Positions 32,161-41,032 of a stretch of 52,989 bases of DNA are shown in pieces (positions within the stretch are counted from its first letter, which is position 1; the number at the start of each line of letters is the position of its first letter). This DNA is from Micromonospora deserti (GTDB lineage Bacteria; Actinomycetota; Actinomycetes; Mycobacteriales; Micromonosporaceae): NCBI RefSeq assembly GCF_003236335.1, contig NZ_POUB01000017.1, positions 1 through 52,989 on the forward strand. The letters are read 5' to 3'. The notes beneath the pieces are model-generated. The model did no database searches and was not told the DNA's origin. It saw only the letters and a program-made list of their open reading frames with translations. The position numbers and the translations under genes were made by a program.

Positions 32161-32184
32161 TGGCGTCTACAAACGTGGACGCCA
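32161..32184 (+). promoter_or_regulatory. Operator of the uronide regulon (site 3, extended palindrome)
   Basis: Core GTCTACAAACGTGGAC at 32165-32180. Outer bases extend it to a 24-bp near-palindrome, with TGGCGTC at 32161 answered by GACGCCA ending at 32184. A TTGACA box at 32117-32122 lies 42 bases upstream, the same spacing as at site 1. The intervening DNA (GTTACGGGAGCGTGT versus GTTTCGGGAGAGTGT) is also alike. Confidence 0.78.
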
Positions 32185-32305
32185 TGTAACCGGCGGGGAA
32201 CCTTCCAACGCTTCTCGTCCCGCTTCCGCCGGCCGCGCCCCCGCGGCCCGGGCGGCGCCTCACGTCCCTGACCGTTGCCGCCACAACGCAAGGAGTCCGT
32301 GCGCC

Positions 32306-34369
32306 ATGACGTCCAGACGCAGTCTCATCCTCGGCGTGCCCGCTCTCTCCATCGCCGGCGCCCTCGCCATGCCGCGCGCCGCCGCCGCCAGCCACCACGA
32401 CATCATCAGCTCGGGGAACTACTACCTCGGTGTTACGCCCGACGACGGCTCCCCCGACCGCGACGGGGGCCTCATCCCTCTAGCGCAGGGCGCGCTGGGC
32501 GACGGTGACCCCTCGCGGTTCGTCGGCTGGCGCGGGGCGAGCAACGCGCCCCGAACCATCGCCCTGGTCTTCGACCTGCTGAACGACCTCCCACTGGCAC
32601 AGATCCGGATCGTCAGCAACGCCCCCGCCCCCGGCTGGGGGTTCACCGGGATCAGCGTGACCTACCGGTCCGAGGGCGACACCGCGTACCGCCTGGCCGG
32701 CAAGGCGACGAGGACCGGCGAGACGGACTACGAACTGGTGGTCCCGATGGCCGACCGGTCGGCCCGATTCGTTCGGATCGAGATCATCCGGTCCAGCGCC
32801 CTACTACACGTGCCACTGTCCCACGTGGAGATCCAACGTGGTCACGGCGACGCCGGGCCCCATCCCGGGCCGGCCTTCACCGTCGCTCAACTGCGGGCCG
32901 AGTTGGGCAGGTACACCCGGCTGGCGGACCGTTACGGGCAGTACCTCTACCAGGACTGGCCCGGCAAGGTCACCTCGGACGACCAGCTCCAGCGCGAGTA
33001 CGCGCAGGAGGCGGCGGCGCTCGCCGGAGTCGCCCTCGACCCGGAGCGGTACGACCGGTACGGGGGTGTGAAGAGCCTCGGTCGGCACGGCGCCACGGGG
33101 TACTTCCGGGTGAAGAAGGTCGACGGGCGCTGGTGGTTCGTCACCCCGGACGGCCACCTGTTCTTCCTCAAGGCCGTGGACGCCTTCTCCGAGGAGGAAT
33201 GGGGCTACGGCACGGTGTACGAGAATCCCGACGGCAGCCCGCGGGACATGTTCGACGAGCTACCCGATCCGGACCGGTTCGCCAACGCCTACGCCGTCGT
33301 CGAGAACGGGCTCATCACGGTCAACTTCGTCAAGGCCAACCTGATGCGTAAGTACGGCGACAACTACAAGGCGAAGTGGCGCGACCTCACCCACCGCCGG
33401 ATGCTCGACTGGGGCTTCAACGCGCAGGGAAAGTGGCACCGGGACCCCGCCGTCCCCTTCCCGTACATCGAGCGGGCACCGACCCCGCTCGACGTGATCA
33501 AGGTGCGGTGGGCGATCGACCCGTTCGACCCGGACTTCTCCACCAAGCTGGACCGCACCTTCAACCTCAGGCCCTACCGCACGGACCCCTGGCTGATCGG
33601 GTACTTCTTCGAAAACGAGCGGGGATGGAACCGGGAGGTTGTGGGCGAGGTGGTCCGGCAGGCCGGCGACCTCCCGGCCAAGCGGGCGTTCATCCACTAC
33701 CTCGCCGACGCCTACGCCGACAACCTGACCCGGGTGAACGAACTCCTCGGCACCAGCGCCCCGTCCTTCCGGGCGCTGGCGGACGAGCAGATCGACATCA
33801 ACCGGGTGCCCCCGGGGGACGTCGCGGCGTTCATCACCCTGGCCGCGAAGCGGTACTTCCAGCAGGTGCGCAACGCCATCAAGCGGCAGGACCCGAACCA
33901 CCTGTTCCTCGGCTCCTGCCTGGTGCCCACCTGGCGGACCAGTCCCGAGTGGAACGCTGGCGGGGTGGACCACGTCGATGTCCTGTCCTTCGACTGGTAC
34001 TCGAACAACATCAGCGAGCTGACCCGGTACGGCGTGCACGACAAGCCGATCGTGAACCTTGAGTACTGCTTCATGCTGCCCGACCGCGGGATGACGTCGC
34101 ACAACCCCTCGATCGCGGCCAGCAGCCAGGCCGACCGGGGGGTGAGGTACGCGTCGTTCATCGAGGCACTGGCCAGGACCCCGTTCTTCATCGGCTCGGC
34201 GTGGTTCGCCCATTACGACCAGGCGGTGACCAACAAGCCGGGCTCGACGGAGGCGTTCAACATCGGCCTGGTGAACCAACAGGACCAGCCCTACCACGAG
34301 ATGACGAACATCATGCGGGAAACCAACCGGAGCCTGGAGATGATCCACCTCCAGGCCCCACCGTCCTGA
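32306..34369 (+). CDS. Secreted GH50/agarase-like glycoside hydrolase (second paralogue)
   Basis: 687 residues. The signal peptide begins MTSRRSLILGVPALSIAGA; its Arg-Arg allows Tat export. One N-terminal discoidin-like module (about 30-190) precedes the barrel. WWFVTPDGHLFFLKAVDAFS, acid/base Glu438 in YFFENERGWN and nucleophile Glu586 in VNLEYCF are visible. It aligns over its length with the C-terminal two-thirds of the 970-residue enzyme at 20728-23640 and ends just after the barrel. AAGGAG lies 10 bases before the ATG, and the operator and promoter listed above precede it. Likely an extracellular enzyme attacking the same polymer as its paralogue. Confidence 0.8.
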   Translation: MTSRRSLILGVPALSIAGALAMPRAAAASHHDIISSGNYYLGVTPDDGSPDRDGGLIPLAQGALGDGDPSRFVGWRGASNAPRTIALVFDLLNDLPLAQIRIVSNAPAPGWGFTGISVTYRSEGDTAYRLAGKATRTGETDYELVVPMADRSARFVRIEIIRSSALLHVPLSHVEIQRGHGDAGPHPGPAFTVAQLRAELGRYTRLADRYGQYLYQDWPGKVTSDDQLQREYAQEAAALAGVALDPERYDRYGGVKSLGRHGATGYFRVKKVDGRWWFVTPDGHLFFLKAVDAFSEEEWGYGTVYENPDGSPRDMFDELPDPDRFANAYAVVENGLITVNFVKANLMRKYGDNYKAKWRDLTHRRMLDWGFNAQGKWHRDPAVPFPYIERAPTPLDVIKVRWAIDPFDPDFSTKLDRTFNLRPYRTDPWLIGYFFENERGWNREVVGEVVRQAGDLPAKRAFIHYLADAYADNLTRVNELLGTSAPSFRALADEQIDINRVPPGDVAAFITLAAKRYFQQVRNAIKRQDPNHLFLGSCLVPTWRTSPEWNAGGVDHVDVLSFDWYSNNISELTRYGVHDKPIVNLEYCFMLPDRGMTSHNPSIAASSQADRGVRYASFIEALARTPFFIGSAWFAHYDQAVTNKPGSTEAFNIGLVNQQDQPYHEMTNIMRETNRSLEMIHLQAPPS

Positions 34370-34384
34370 CCGCCGGCCGGCGGT

Positions 34385-34415
34385 GCGGACGTCGGCCACA
34401 GTCGGAGACGTCCGC
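34385..34415 (+). terminator. Inverted repeat between the GH50-like and beta-mannosidase genes
   Basis: GCGGACGTC (34385-34393) and GACGTCCGC (34407-34415) pair perfectly over 9 bp with a 13-base loop. A 16-bp perfect palindrome, ACCGCCGGCCGGCGGT, overlaps the upstream stop codon at 34369-34384. Together they suggest that the beta-mannosidase gene is transcribed separately. Confidence 0.55.
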
Positions 34416-34475
34416 GCCGGCCGGCGACACGTTCGCCGGTGACGATCCGAGAATCATGGAAGGTGCGGTGAAGTC

Positions 34476-36929
34476 GTGATCCCGTTGCGTGAGGGCTGGA
34501 CTCTGCGGGTGGTGTCCGGGCCGCAGGTGCCGGCCGGGATTGTTGGCCGGGTGGCGGCGGCGACTGTGCCTGGTTGTGTGCATACCGATCTGCTGGCCGC
34601 CGGGCTGATCCCGGATCCGTTCCTCGATGACAACGAGCAGCGGGTGGCGTGGATCGGGCGGGCGGACTGGGTCTACGAGACGACGTTCACCCCGCCGCAG
34701 GGGGAGGCGGACCGGGTTGATCTGGTCTGTGCCGGGCTGGACACGGTGGCCAGGGTGACTGTCAACGGGGTGGAGGTGGGGCGTACCGAGAACATGCATC
34801 GGTCGTACCGGTTCGATGTCCGGTCGCTGCTGCGCGGTGGGGGCAACACGCTGGCCGTTCGGTTCGACTCGGCCTACCGGTATGCCGAGGTGCACCGGGA
34901 GCGGCTCGGCGGTCGGCCGAACGCCTACCCGGAGCCGTTCAACTTCATCCGGAAGATGGCCTGCAACTTTGGCTGGGACTGGGGGCCGACCCTGGTGACG
35001 GCCGGGATCTGGCAGGAGATCGGCCTGCACGCCTGGTCGGTCGCCCGGCTGGCGACCGTCCGGCCGGTGGTCACCATGGCCGGCCGCGACGGGCGGGTGG
35101 AGGTGCACGTCGAGGTCGAGCGGGCCACCGATGAGCCGCTCACCGTCCGGGCGGCGGTGGCCGGCGGGACCGCGTGCGTGACGATCCCGGCCGGCCGGCG
35201 GCAGGCCGTGCTCACCGTCACCGTCCGTGATCCGGTGCTGTGGTGGCCGCGGGGGTACGGCGGCCAGCATCGTCACCGGCTGGAGGTGAGCGTGTCCGAC
35301 CCTGACGGCCGTGTCCTGGACATCTGGTCCCGGCGGATCGGTTTCCGGTCGGTACGCGTGGACACCACCCCGGACGCGCACGGCTCGCCGTTCGTCGTGC
35401 ACGTCAACGACGTCCCGGTCTTCGTCCGGGGGGTGAACTGGATCCCCGACGACGTCTTCCCGACCCGGATCACCCGGCAGCGCCTGGCCGAGCGGCTCGG
35501 CCAGGCCGTCGGGGCGAACGTCAACCTGCTGCGGGTCTGGGGCGGCGGCCGGTACGAGTCGGAGGACTTCTACGACCTCGCCGACGAGTTGGGGCTGCTG
35601 GTGCAGCAGGACTTCCTCTTCGCCTGCGCGGCGTATCCGGAGGAGGAGCCGTTCGCCTCGGAGGTGGCCGCCGAGGCCGCCGAGCAGGTTACCCGGCTGG
35701 CCCCGCACCCGTCGCTGGTGCTGTGGACCGGCAACAACGAGAACCTGTGGGGCTGGCACGACTGGGACTGGCAGGAGCCGCTCGCCGGGCGCAGCTGGGG
35801 CCGCGGCTACTACCTGGAGCTGCTGCCCCGCATCGTTGGGGAGTTGGACCCGACCCGCCCGTACTGGCCGGGCAGCCCGTTCTCCGGCAGCGAAGACGTG
35901 CACCCCAACGAGCCGGCGCACGGCACCACGCACATCTGGGACGTCTGGAACACCGACGACTACACCCGGTACCGGGAGTACGTACCCCGGTTCGTCGCCG
36001 AGTTCGGGTGGCAGGCACCACCGGCGTACGCGACGCTGCGCCGGGCGCTGTCCGACCAGCCACTCGCCCACGACTGCCCCGGCATGGCGCACCACCAGAA
36101 GGCCGCCGACGGCGACCGGAAACTCCACCACGGCCTGGCCGCGCACCTGCCCGCACCGGCGGACTTCGACGACTGGCACTGGCTGACCCAGCTCAACCAG
36201 GCCCGGGCGATCCAACTCGGGGTGGAACACTTCCGCTCCCACCGGGGCGTGTGCATGGGCACCATCCTGTGGCAGCTCAACGACTGCTGGCCGGTCACCT
36301 CCTGGTCCACGATCGACGGCGACGGCCGACGCAAACCCCTCTGGTACGCGCTGCGCCGCGCCTACGCCGACCGGCTGCTCACCATCCAGCCCCGCGCCGG
36401 CGGCCTGGCCCTGGTGGCGGTCAACGACGGAGCCACCGCCTGGCGGGCCACCGCATCAGTGACCCGGCTGACCCTGTCCGGCGAGCCGAGGGCAAAGACC
36501 ACACTGAACCTGAACGTGCCGGCATACGACACGACGACCCTGGCCCTGCCGGCGGAGCTGACGCGGCCCGACGAGCCCCGGCGCGAGCTGCTGGCGGCCA
36601 ACGCCGGCGAGAGCGCGGGGCGGGCGTTCTGGTTCTTCGCCGAGGACAAGGACATCTCCTGGCCCGTGGCCCGGTGGGACGCGGTGATCGAGCCGCTGGC
36701 CGGTGGGCAGCGGGTCCAGGTGACCGCCGGGACGGTGCTGCGCGACCTCACCCTCTTCCCCGACCGGCTCGACCCGGCGGCCACCGTCGACGAGGCCCTG
36801 GTCACCCTGCTGCCCGGCGAGTCCGCGGCCTTCACCGTCCACTCGCCGGCGCCGCTGGACCCGGCGGCGCTGACCACCCACCCCGTGCTTCGCTGCGTCA
36901 ACGACATCACCCGCGACCAGGCGACCTGA
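34476..36929 (+). CDS. GH2 beta-mannosidase
   Basis: 817 residues, intracellular (no signal peptide). It has a GH2 sugar-binding domain with WDWGPTLVTAGIW, immunoglobulin-like domains, and a barrel with FVRGVNWIPDDVFPTRIT. Acid/base Glu422 is in LWTGNNEN and nucleophile Glu509 in FVAEFGWQAPP. The WDWGP and WTGNNEN motifs are those of beta-mannosidases rather than beta-galactosidases or glucuronidases. It hydrolyses terminal beta-1,4-mannose from imported oligomannosides. It starts at a GTG with only a weak GGTG site. The first 500 bases use more G- and T-ending codons than the remainder, a minor oddity. No 16-bp operator is seen upstream, so regulation may differ from its neighbours. Confidence 0.9.
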   Translation: MIPLREGWTLRVVSGPQVPAGIVGRVAAATVPGCVHTDLLAAGLIPDPFLDDNEQRVAWIGRADWVYETTFTPPQGEADRVDLVCAGLDTVARVTVNGVEVGRTENMHRSYRFDVRSLLRGGGNTLAVRFDSAYRYAEVHRERLGGRPNAYPEPFNFIRKMACNFGWDWGPTLVTAGIWQEIGLHAWSVARLATVRPVVTMAGRDGRVEVHVEVERATDEPLTVRAAVAGGTACVTIPAGRRQAVLTVTVRDPVLWWPRGYGGQHRHRLEVSVSDPDGRVLDIWSRRIGFRSVRVDTTPDAHGSPFVVHVNDVPVFVRGVNWIPDDVFPTRITRQRLAERLGQAVGANVNLLRVWGGGRYESEDFYDLADELGLLVQQDFLFACAAYPEEEPFASEVAAEAAEQVTRLAPHPSLVLWTGNNENLWGWHDWDWQEPLAGRSWGRGYYLELLPRIVGELDPTRPYWPGSPFSGSEDVHPNEPAHGTTHIWDVWNTDDYTRYREYVPRFVAEFGWQAPPAYATLRRALSDQPLAHDCPGMAHHQKAADGDRKLHHGLAAHLPAPADFDDWHWLTQLNQARAIQLGVEHFRSHRGVCMGTILWQLNDCWPVTSWSTIDGDGRRKPLWYALRRAYADRLLTIQPRAGGLALVAVNDGATAWRATASVTRLTLSGEPRAKTTLNLNVPAYDTTTLALPAELTRPDEPRRELLAANAGESAGRAFWFFAEDKDISWPVARWDAVIEPLAGGQRVQVTAGTVLRDLTLFPDRLDPAATVDEALVTLLPGESAAFTVHSPAPLDPAALTTHPVLRCVNDITRDQAT

Positions 36930-36945
36930 CCGGGCGACCGGTCGT

Positions 36946-36977
36946 GCCGGCTCGGGCCCGATCATCCCCGAGCCGGC
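36946..36977. terminator. Bidirectional terminator between beta-mannosidase and MFS genes
   Basis: GCCGGCTCGGG (36946-36956) and CCCGAGCCGGC (36967-36977) form a perfect 11-bp stem with a 10-base loop, between two convergent genes 88 bases apart. Confidence 0.8.
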
Positions 36978-37017
36978 GGCCGGTGGGCCCACCGCTTCCC
37001 TGTCCGGGCCGACCTGC

Positions 37018-38301
37018 TCAGTGCGCGGCCACGGCCACCGCCTGCGGCGTGACCCCGCCGGGCCGTCCGGGCCGGACGACCACGAGCAGGACGACCGTCG
37101 CCGCCACCATTCCGCCGGCCACCACCACGGCCATCGCCACGACTCCGGTACCGAGCATCCCCACCATCGGCGCGGCCAACGCCCCGACGCCGAACTGCAC
37201 CGCCCCGAGCAGCGCCGCGGCTGTGCCCGCCGCCTCGCCGTGCCGAGACAGCGCCAGGGCGGGCGCGTTCGGGAGGGCGAGCCCTCCCGCGGCGAGCACC
37301 ACCCACAGCGACGCCAGGACGCTCGCGAGGCCACCAAGACCGGACACGGCGACCACGAGCAGCACGAGGCCGGCCGCGGTACCCACAGCCAGGGCGGTGA
37401 CGAGGATCCGCTGCGGCGGATACCGGCGCAGCAGCCGCACGTTCAGTTGGGTAGCCGTGATCAGACCGATGGCGCCCGCTCCGAAAGCCAGCCCGAACTG
37501 TTGCTCATCGAGCCCGTACTGCTCCTGGAAGACAAACGACGACCCGGCCACGTACGCGAACAGCGCTGCCATGGCCAGCCCAGCGACCAGGACGAGACCG
37601 ACGAACGTCCGGTCGCGCAGCAGCGAGCCGTACACCCGCGCGGTCGCCCCCACCCCGCCGTTAAGACGTCGTGCCGGCGGGAGGGTCTCCGGGAGCCCGA
37701 CCGCCGCGACCGCGGCCAGCAACACACCAAACGCGGCGAGGGCCACGAACACACCCCGCCAGTCCGACCAGCGCAACAGCCCGCTACCCAGAGATGGGGC
37801 CAGGATCGGCGCCACTCCCATGACCAGCATCAGGCGGGAGAACAGCTTGGCGAAGGCGGCGCCGGTGAACAGGTCACGGACCACCGCCATCGCCACCACC
37901 GAGGCGGCCGCGGCGCCCAGCCCCTGCAGCACCCGCAGGGCGCCGACCACCCCGATGTTCGGCGCGAGGACGCACAGCACTGACGCCACCACGTGCAGCC
38001 CGATGCCAGCAAGCAGCGGAGCGCGCCGGCCTACCGCGTCGGACAGTGGGCCGATCAGCAACTGACCGAAGGCGAGCCCGGCGAGGGTGCCGGTGAGGGT
38101 CAGCTGCACGCCTGCCGACGTCGTGTGGAGATCCACGGCAATGTCCGGAAGCGCGGGCAGGTACATGTCGATGGTCAGCGGTCCGATCGCGATCAGCGAG
38201 CCGAGCACGAGGACGAGCCGCAGGCGTTGTCGGGCGCTCATCACATCACCAGACAGTTGGGGCGACGCGGTCACCTCGGCCCGGTCGGAGGCGGCGGTCA
38301 T
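37018..38301 (-). CDS. Bcr/CflA-family MFS drug-resistance transporter
   Basis: 427 residues with 12 membrane segments. Family features are TIDMYLPALPDIAVDLH after segment 1, the motif A-like GPLSDAVGRRAPLL between segments 2 and 3, and RVLQGLGAAAASVVAMAVVRDLF in segment 4. Proton-driven export of a drug or metabolite. GGAGG lies 4 bases before the ATG at 38301. It is not linked to an obvious biosynthetic gene. Confidence 0.9.
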   Translation of the reverse strand: MTAASDRAEVTASPQLSGDVMSARQRLRLVLVLGSLIAIGPLTIDMYLPALPDIAVDLHTTSAGVQLTLTGTLAGLAFGQLLIGPLSDAVGRRAPLLAGIGLHVVASVLCVLAPNIGVVGALRVLQGLGAAAASVVAMAVVRDLFTGAAFAKLFSRLMLVMGVAPILAPSLGSGLLRWSDWRGVFVALAAFGVLLAAVAAVGLPETLPPARRLNGGVGATARVYGSLLRDRTFVGLVLVAGLAMAALFAYVAGSSFVFQEQYGLDEQQFGLAFGAGAIGLITATQLNVRLLRRYPPQRILVTALAVGTAAGLVLLVVAVSGLGGLASVLASLWVVLAAGGLALPNAPALALSRHGEAAGTAAALLGAVQFGVGALAAPMVGMLGTGVVAMAVVVAGGMVAATVVLLVVVRPGRPGGVTPQAVAVAAH

Positions 38302-38391
38302 GACGCCTCCGCCGTCGGGTGGCGATGGAATCGGGGAGGCGAGCAGGCAGCGATCACACCTGCCACCAAATCTCTGCCAGGTGATCTCATT

Positions 38392-38410
38392 CCCCGCTCA
38401 GCGAGCGGGG
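38392..38410 (-). terminator. Hairpin downstream of the second MFS gene
   Basis: CCCCGCTC (38392-38399) and GAGCGGGG (38403-38410) pair perfectly with a 3-base loop. It is 130 bases past the stop of the gene at 38540-39841 and before the start of the Bcr/CflA gene. No T-run. Confidence 0.6.
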
Positions 38411-38539
38411 TAACTTAACTCACACCCGGAGCCGACCGGGCACCCGCCTGGCGCTGCGCCCAGGGCTTCGGCCTGGCCTGCTGCACCTGCTGCGACTCCA
38501 CCAATGCGGCGATGGCGGTCAGCGCCCGCCTGCTGCAGT

Positions 38540-39841
38540 TCACGTGGTGCTCCTTGCCTCGTCGATGGAGTCCAGGCCCCGTAGCGCGGGGCCGAGCATG
38601 AGGAAGCCGACCACCCCGGCCGCCGGGAACGCGGCGATGACCAACCAGGGCACGGCCGCGTCGGTGGTGGCGAAGATCTGGCCGACCAGCATGCTGCAGA
38701 CCAGGACGCCGATCGCGCCGATACTGGCCAGAGCACCGAGGTACGTGCCGAGGTGAGCCTCGCCCGACAGCAGCAGCACCGCCTCCCGGCCGGCGGGCAG
38801 CACCAGCATCTGGCCGACCGTCAGCAGCACGACCAGGGCGGCGGCGACCAGCAGCACCCGCTCCGGCACGGCCGAGACGCCGACGGCTGTCACCACCGCG
38901 GCGACGGCGAGGGCGACGAACCCGGCGACCAGGCTGCCCAGCGTGCCCAGCGACCGCTGTGACCACCGGGTCACCGGAAGCTGCCCGGCCACCACCAGCG
39001 CTCCGGCGAGGGTGAACAACCAGCCCACGGCGGACGGGTCCACACCACGGCGGCCCAGCTCGAGAGGCAGTGCCAGGTACAGCTGGTTGTAGACGGTCAG
39101 GTAGCCGCTGAAGGCAACGGCGAACGCGAGGAAGCGCCGGTTGGCCAGCACGTCCCGCCATCCCGCCGCCAGAGCGACGCCACGGCTGCCGGGCGGCTGA
39201 CCCGGCAGTAGCCGCCAGTGCGCGAGGAGGATCAGCACGAAGACCGCGGCCGCGACCGCGCACACCACCGGGAAGGTCGCACCCAGCGCGATCAACAGCG
39301 CCCCCAGCGCCGGCCCGGCGAGCGCACCGAGTTCGCTGCACACCGACCAGAGCGCGAACACGTCGGTACGGGCAACGCCGGAGGTCTGCTCGTCGCGGAT
39401 CGTCTGCCGTGCCAGCTCCGCCTCGATCGCCGGGGTGAACAGCGCCGCCGCCACGCCGGTCAACACCACACCGACCAGCACGACCGCGGCGCCCTGCGCC
39501 ACCGCGAGGCCGCCGAACCCGACCACCCGAACGCCGATGCCGGCCAGCGCCACCGGACGGGTGCCGAACCGGTCAGCCAGGGCCCCGCCGAGGAAGAACA
39601 ACCCCTGCTGGCTGTACATCCGCAGGCCGAGGACCAGGCCGACGAACGCCCCCGACAACCCGAGATCGCCGGTCAGGTGCACGGCTAGGAACGGCAACAC
39701 CAGGTAGAAGCCGACGTTGAACGCGAGCCCGGTGGCCACCAGTAGGCGGACCACCGGAGAGACCCGGGCCAGCAGCGCGAGCACCGCCCAACGGCGCCAC
39801 ACCGCCGGTCCACGCCGAGGTGGGATCCTGACTTCAGACAC
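38540..39841 (-). CDS. Major facilitator superfamily transporter (MdtH-like exporter)
   Basis: 433 residues, about 12 membrane segments starting at LLVATGLAFNVGFYLVLPFLAVHL. It has a motif A-like GGALADRFGTRPVALAG between segments 2 and 3. The overall order resembles MdtH/DHA1-type exporters. Substrate unknown. The GTG at 39841 is the likely start since it gives a short basic N-terminus, but there is no clear ribosome-binding site; the perfect palindrome just upstream occupies that space. Repressor control through that palindrome is likely. Confidence 0.82.
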   Translation of the reverse strand: MSEVRIPPRRGPAVWRRWAVLALLARVSPVVRLLVATGLAFNVGFYLVLPFLAVHLTGDLGLSGAFVGLVLGLRMYSQQGLFFLGGALADRFGTRPVALAGIGVRVVGFGGLAVAQGAAVVLVGVVLTGVAAALFTPAIEAELARQTIRDEQTSGVARTDVFALWSVCSELGALAGPALGALLIALGATFPVVCAVAAAVFVLILLAHWRLLPGQPPGSRGVALAAGWRDVLANRRFLAFAVAFSGYLTVYNQLYLALPLELGRRGVDPSAVGWLFTLAGALVVAGQLPVTRWSQRSLGTLGSLVAGFVALAVAAVVTAVGVSAVPERVLLVAAALVVLLTVGQMLVLPAGREAVLLLSGEAHLGTYLGALASIGAIGVLVCSMLVGQIFATTDAAVPWLVIAAFPAAGVVGFLMLGPALRGLDSIDEARSTT

Positions 39842-39845
39842 GGGC

Positions 39846-39864
39846 GCAAACGGTAACCGTTTGC
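39846..39864 (-). promoter_or_regulatory. Perfect 19-bp palindromic operator upstream of the MFS gene
   Basis: GCAAACGGTAACCGTTTGC, with 9-bp arms around a central A, ends 4 bases before the GTG start of the MFS gene. The symmetry and position are those of a repressor operator, and the AACGGT/ACCGTT half-sites recall LacI- or TetR-family sites. No regulator gene is adjacent. Confidence 0.7.
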
Positions 39865-40130
39865 ATCTGCTGTCCAGCAGCCTGCGCGAAGCCTTAGGAG
39901 CTGCATCACATGTGGGGCACAGGCGAGCGTGACGGGCCTGAACGTGCGACCCCGCCGGCCGACCACGACGACCTGGTCGACTCGGCGGCGGTGGCCGCCC
40001 GCCCTGAAGCGGCACGGCCACAGGCGGACCGGACCAGGTCGCCACAGACGCAGCACGCAGGACGCGGGTCACCCTCGCTCGGAGTGCCCGGAGACGCCCA
40101 AGAGTTGTCGATGCTTTCTATCCTCAAAGG

Positions 40131-40913
40131 ATGCTCGACACACCCCGGTCGGTAGCGGAGGCGGCGGAGAGAATCGGGTTCGGCAGGGTGGAACGAGCCT
40201 TCCGCCCGACGTACTCGGTCAACATCATCTCGGTCACGATGTTCCTGGGGTTCGGGGCCGCCTTCGGCGTCGCTGCCAGCACGATCACCAAGCCGATTGG
40301 AATCCTGCTCTTCGCCGTCCTCACCACCACAGCCCTGCTGCTGGCCGTGTGGGCCGTACTCGACACCTGGCGACTGATCCGCCGCCGGTTCTACCTGTGT
40401 GAGGGCGGCCTGCTCACCGCCGAGCACCTGACCCGGCTCACCAGGATGATCGCGTGGGACGACATCGCCGAGATCCGGCGCTACTACCTGCGCTGGTACA
40501 CCGACAACGGCCCGCAAACCATGCACCGCTGCCGACTGCGCCTGACCGACGGCACCAGTCTCAACCTGGAGAAGCCGCCACTGGTGGACGGGCAGGACCT
40601 GTGCGAGGAGGTGGAACGGCGATCGGCCAAGGCCCGGATGCCGCACATACTCCACGCCTTGGAGGCGGCCGGCCGGGCCGACTTCGGCGCGATCACGATC
40701 ACCCCGGACGGGGTGTCCTCGCCGGGCGGCTACGCCCTCTGGTCCGACATCAGCCTCGTGCGGCTGCGGCGCACCCGGCTGCAGGTCTGGACCCACGACG
40801 GCAGGAAGCCCGTCTCCGTCCTGATACGCCACGTCCCCAACCTGCTGAACGTGCTGATGATCCTCCGGCGCGAAGGGCTGCGGATGGACCTCCGCTTCTA
40901 CCGTACGGCTTGA
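40131..40913 (+). CDS. Uncharacterised membrane-anchored protein with PH-like soluble domain
   Basis: 260 residues. Two hydrophobic segments (about 33-53 and 58-80) are followed by a cytoplasmic part of alternating beta strands: RFYLCEGGLLTAEHLTR, IAWDDIAEIRRYY and HRCRLRLTDGTSLNL. The strands resemble bacterial PH-like domains of small membrane proteins; similar actinobacterial proteins are annotated only as DUFs. The ATG at 40131 is preceded immediately by AAAGG, too close for a normal site. No operon partner. Function unknown. Confidence 0.7.
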   Translation: MLDTPRSVAEAAERIGFGRVERAFRPTYSVNIISVTMFLGFGAAFGVAASTITKPIGILLFAVLTTTALLLAVWAVLDTWRLIRRRFYLCEGGLLTAEHLTRLTRMIAWDDIAEIRRYYLRWYTDNGPQTMHRCRLRLTDGTSLNLEKPPLVDGQDLCEEVERRSAKARMPHILHALEAAGRADFGAITITPDGVSSPGGYALWSDISLVRLRRTRLQVWTHDGRKPVSVLIRHVPNLLNVLMILRREGLRMDLRFYRTA

Positions 40914-40917
40914 CACT

Positions 40918-40961
40918 CGGCACCGCCGGCCACGCCGACGTCGGCGTGGCCGGCGGTGCCG
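40918..40961. terminator. Perfect 44-bp palindrome between convergent genes
   Basis: The arm CGGCACCGCCGGCCACGCCG plus AC (40918-40939) is followed directly by its exact reverse complement (40940-40961), with no loop. It begins 5 bases after the stop of the gene on the left, between convergent genes. As RNA it would form a very stable 20-bp hairpin in either direction, so a bidirectional terminator is the best reading. Confidence 0.8.
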
Positions 40962-41032
40962 GCGACCGGTTGCCGAGGAGCCGCAACTGTCGGGCCAGCT
41001 AACGCCCCGGCGCTACCAGCGCGCCGCCACGG

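Noticed and set aside
34311..36242. 643-codon minus-strand frame opposite the beta-mannosidase
   Set aside because: Pro/Arg/Val-rich translation without motifs; the GH2 catalytic residues are on the plus strand.
35723..38065. 780-codon plus-strand frame spanning the beta-mannosidase end and the Bcr/CflA gene
   Set aside because: It crosses the strong terminator at 36946-36977 and has no domain; it is an out-of-frame shadow of two real genes.
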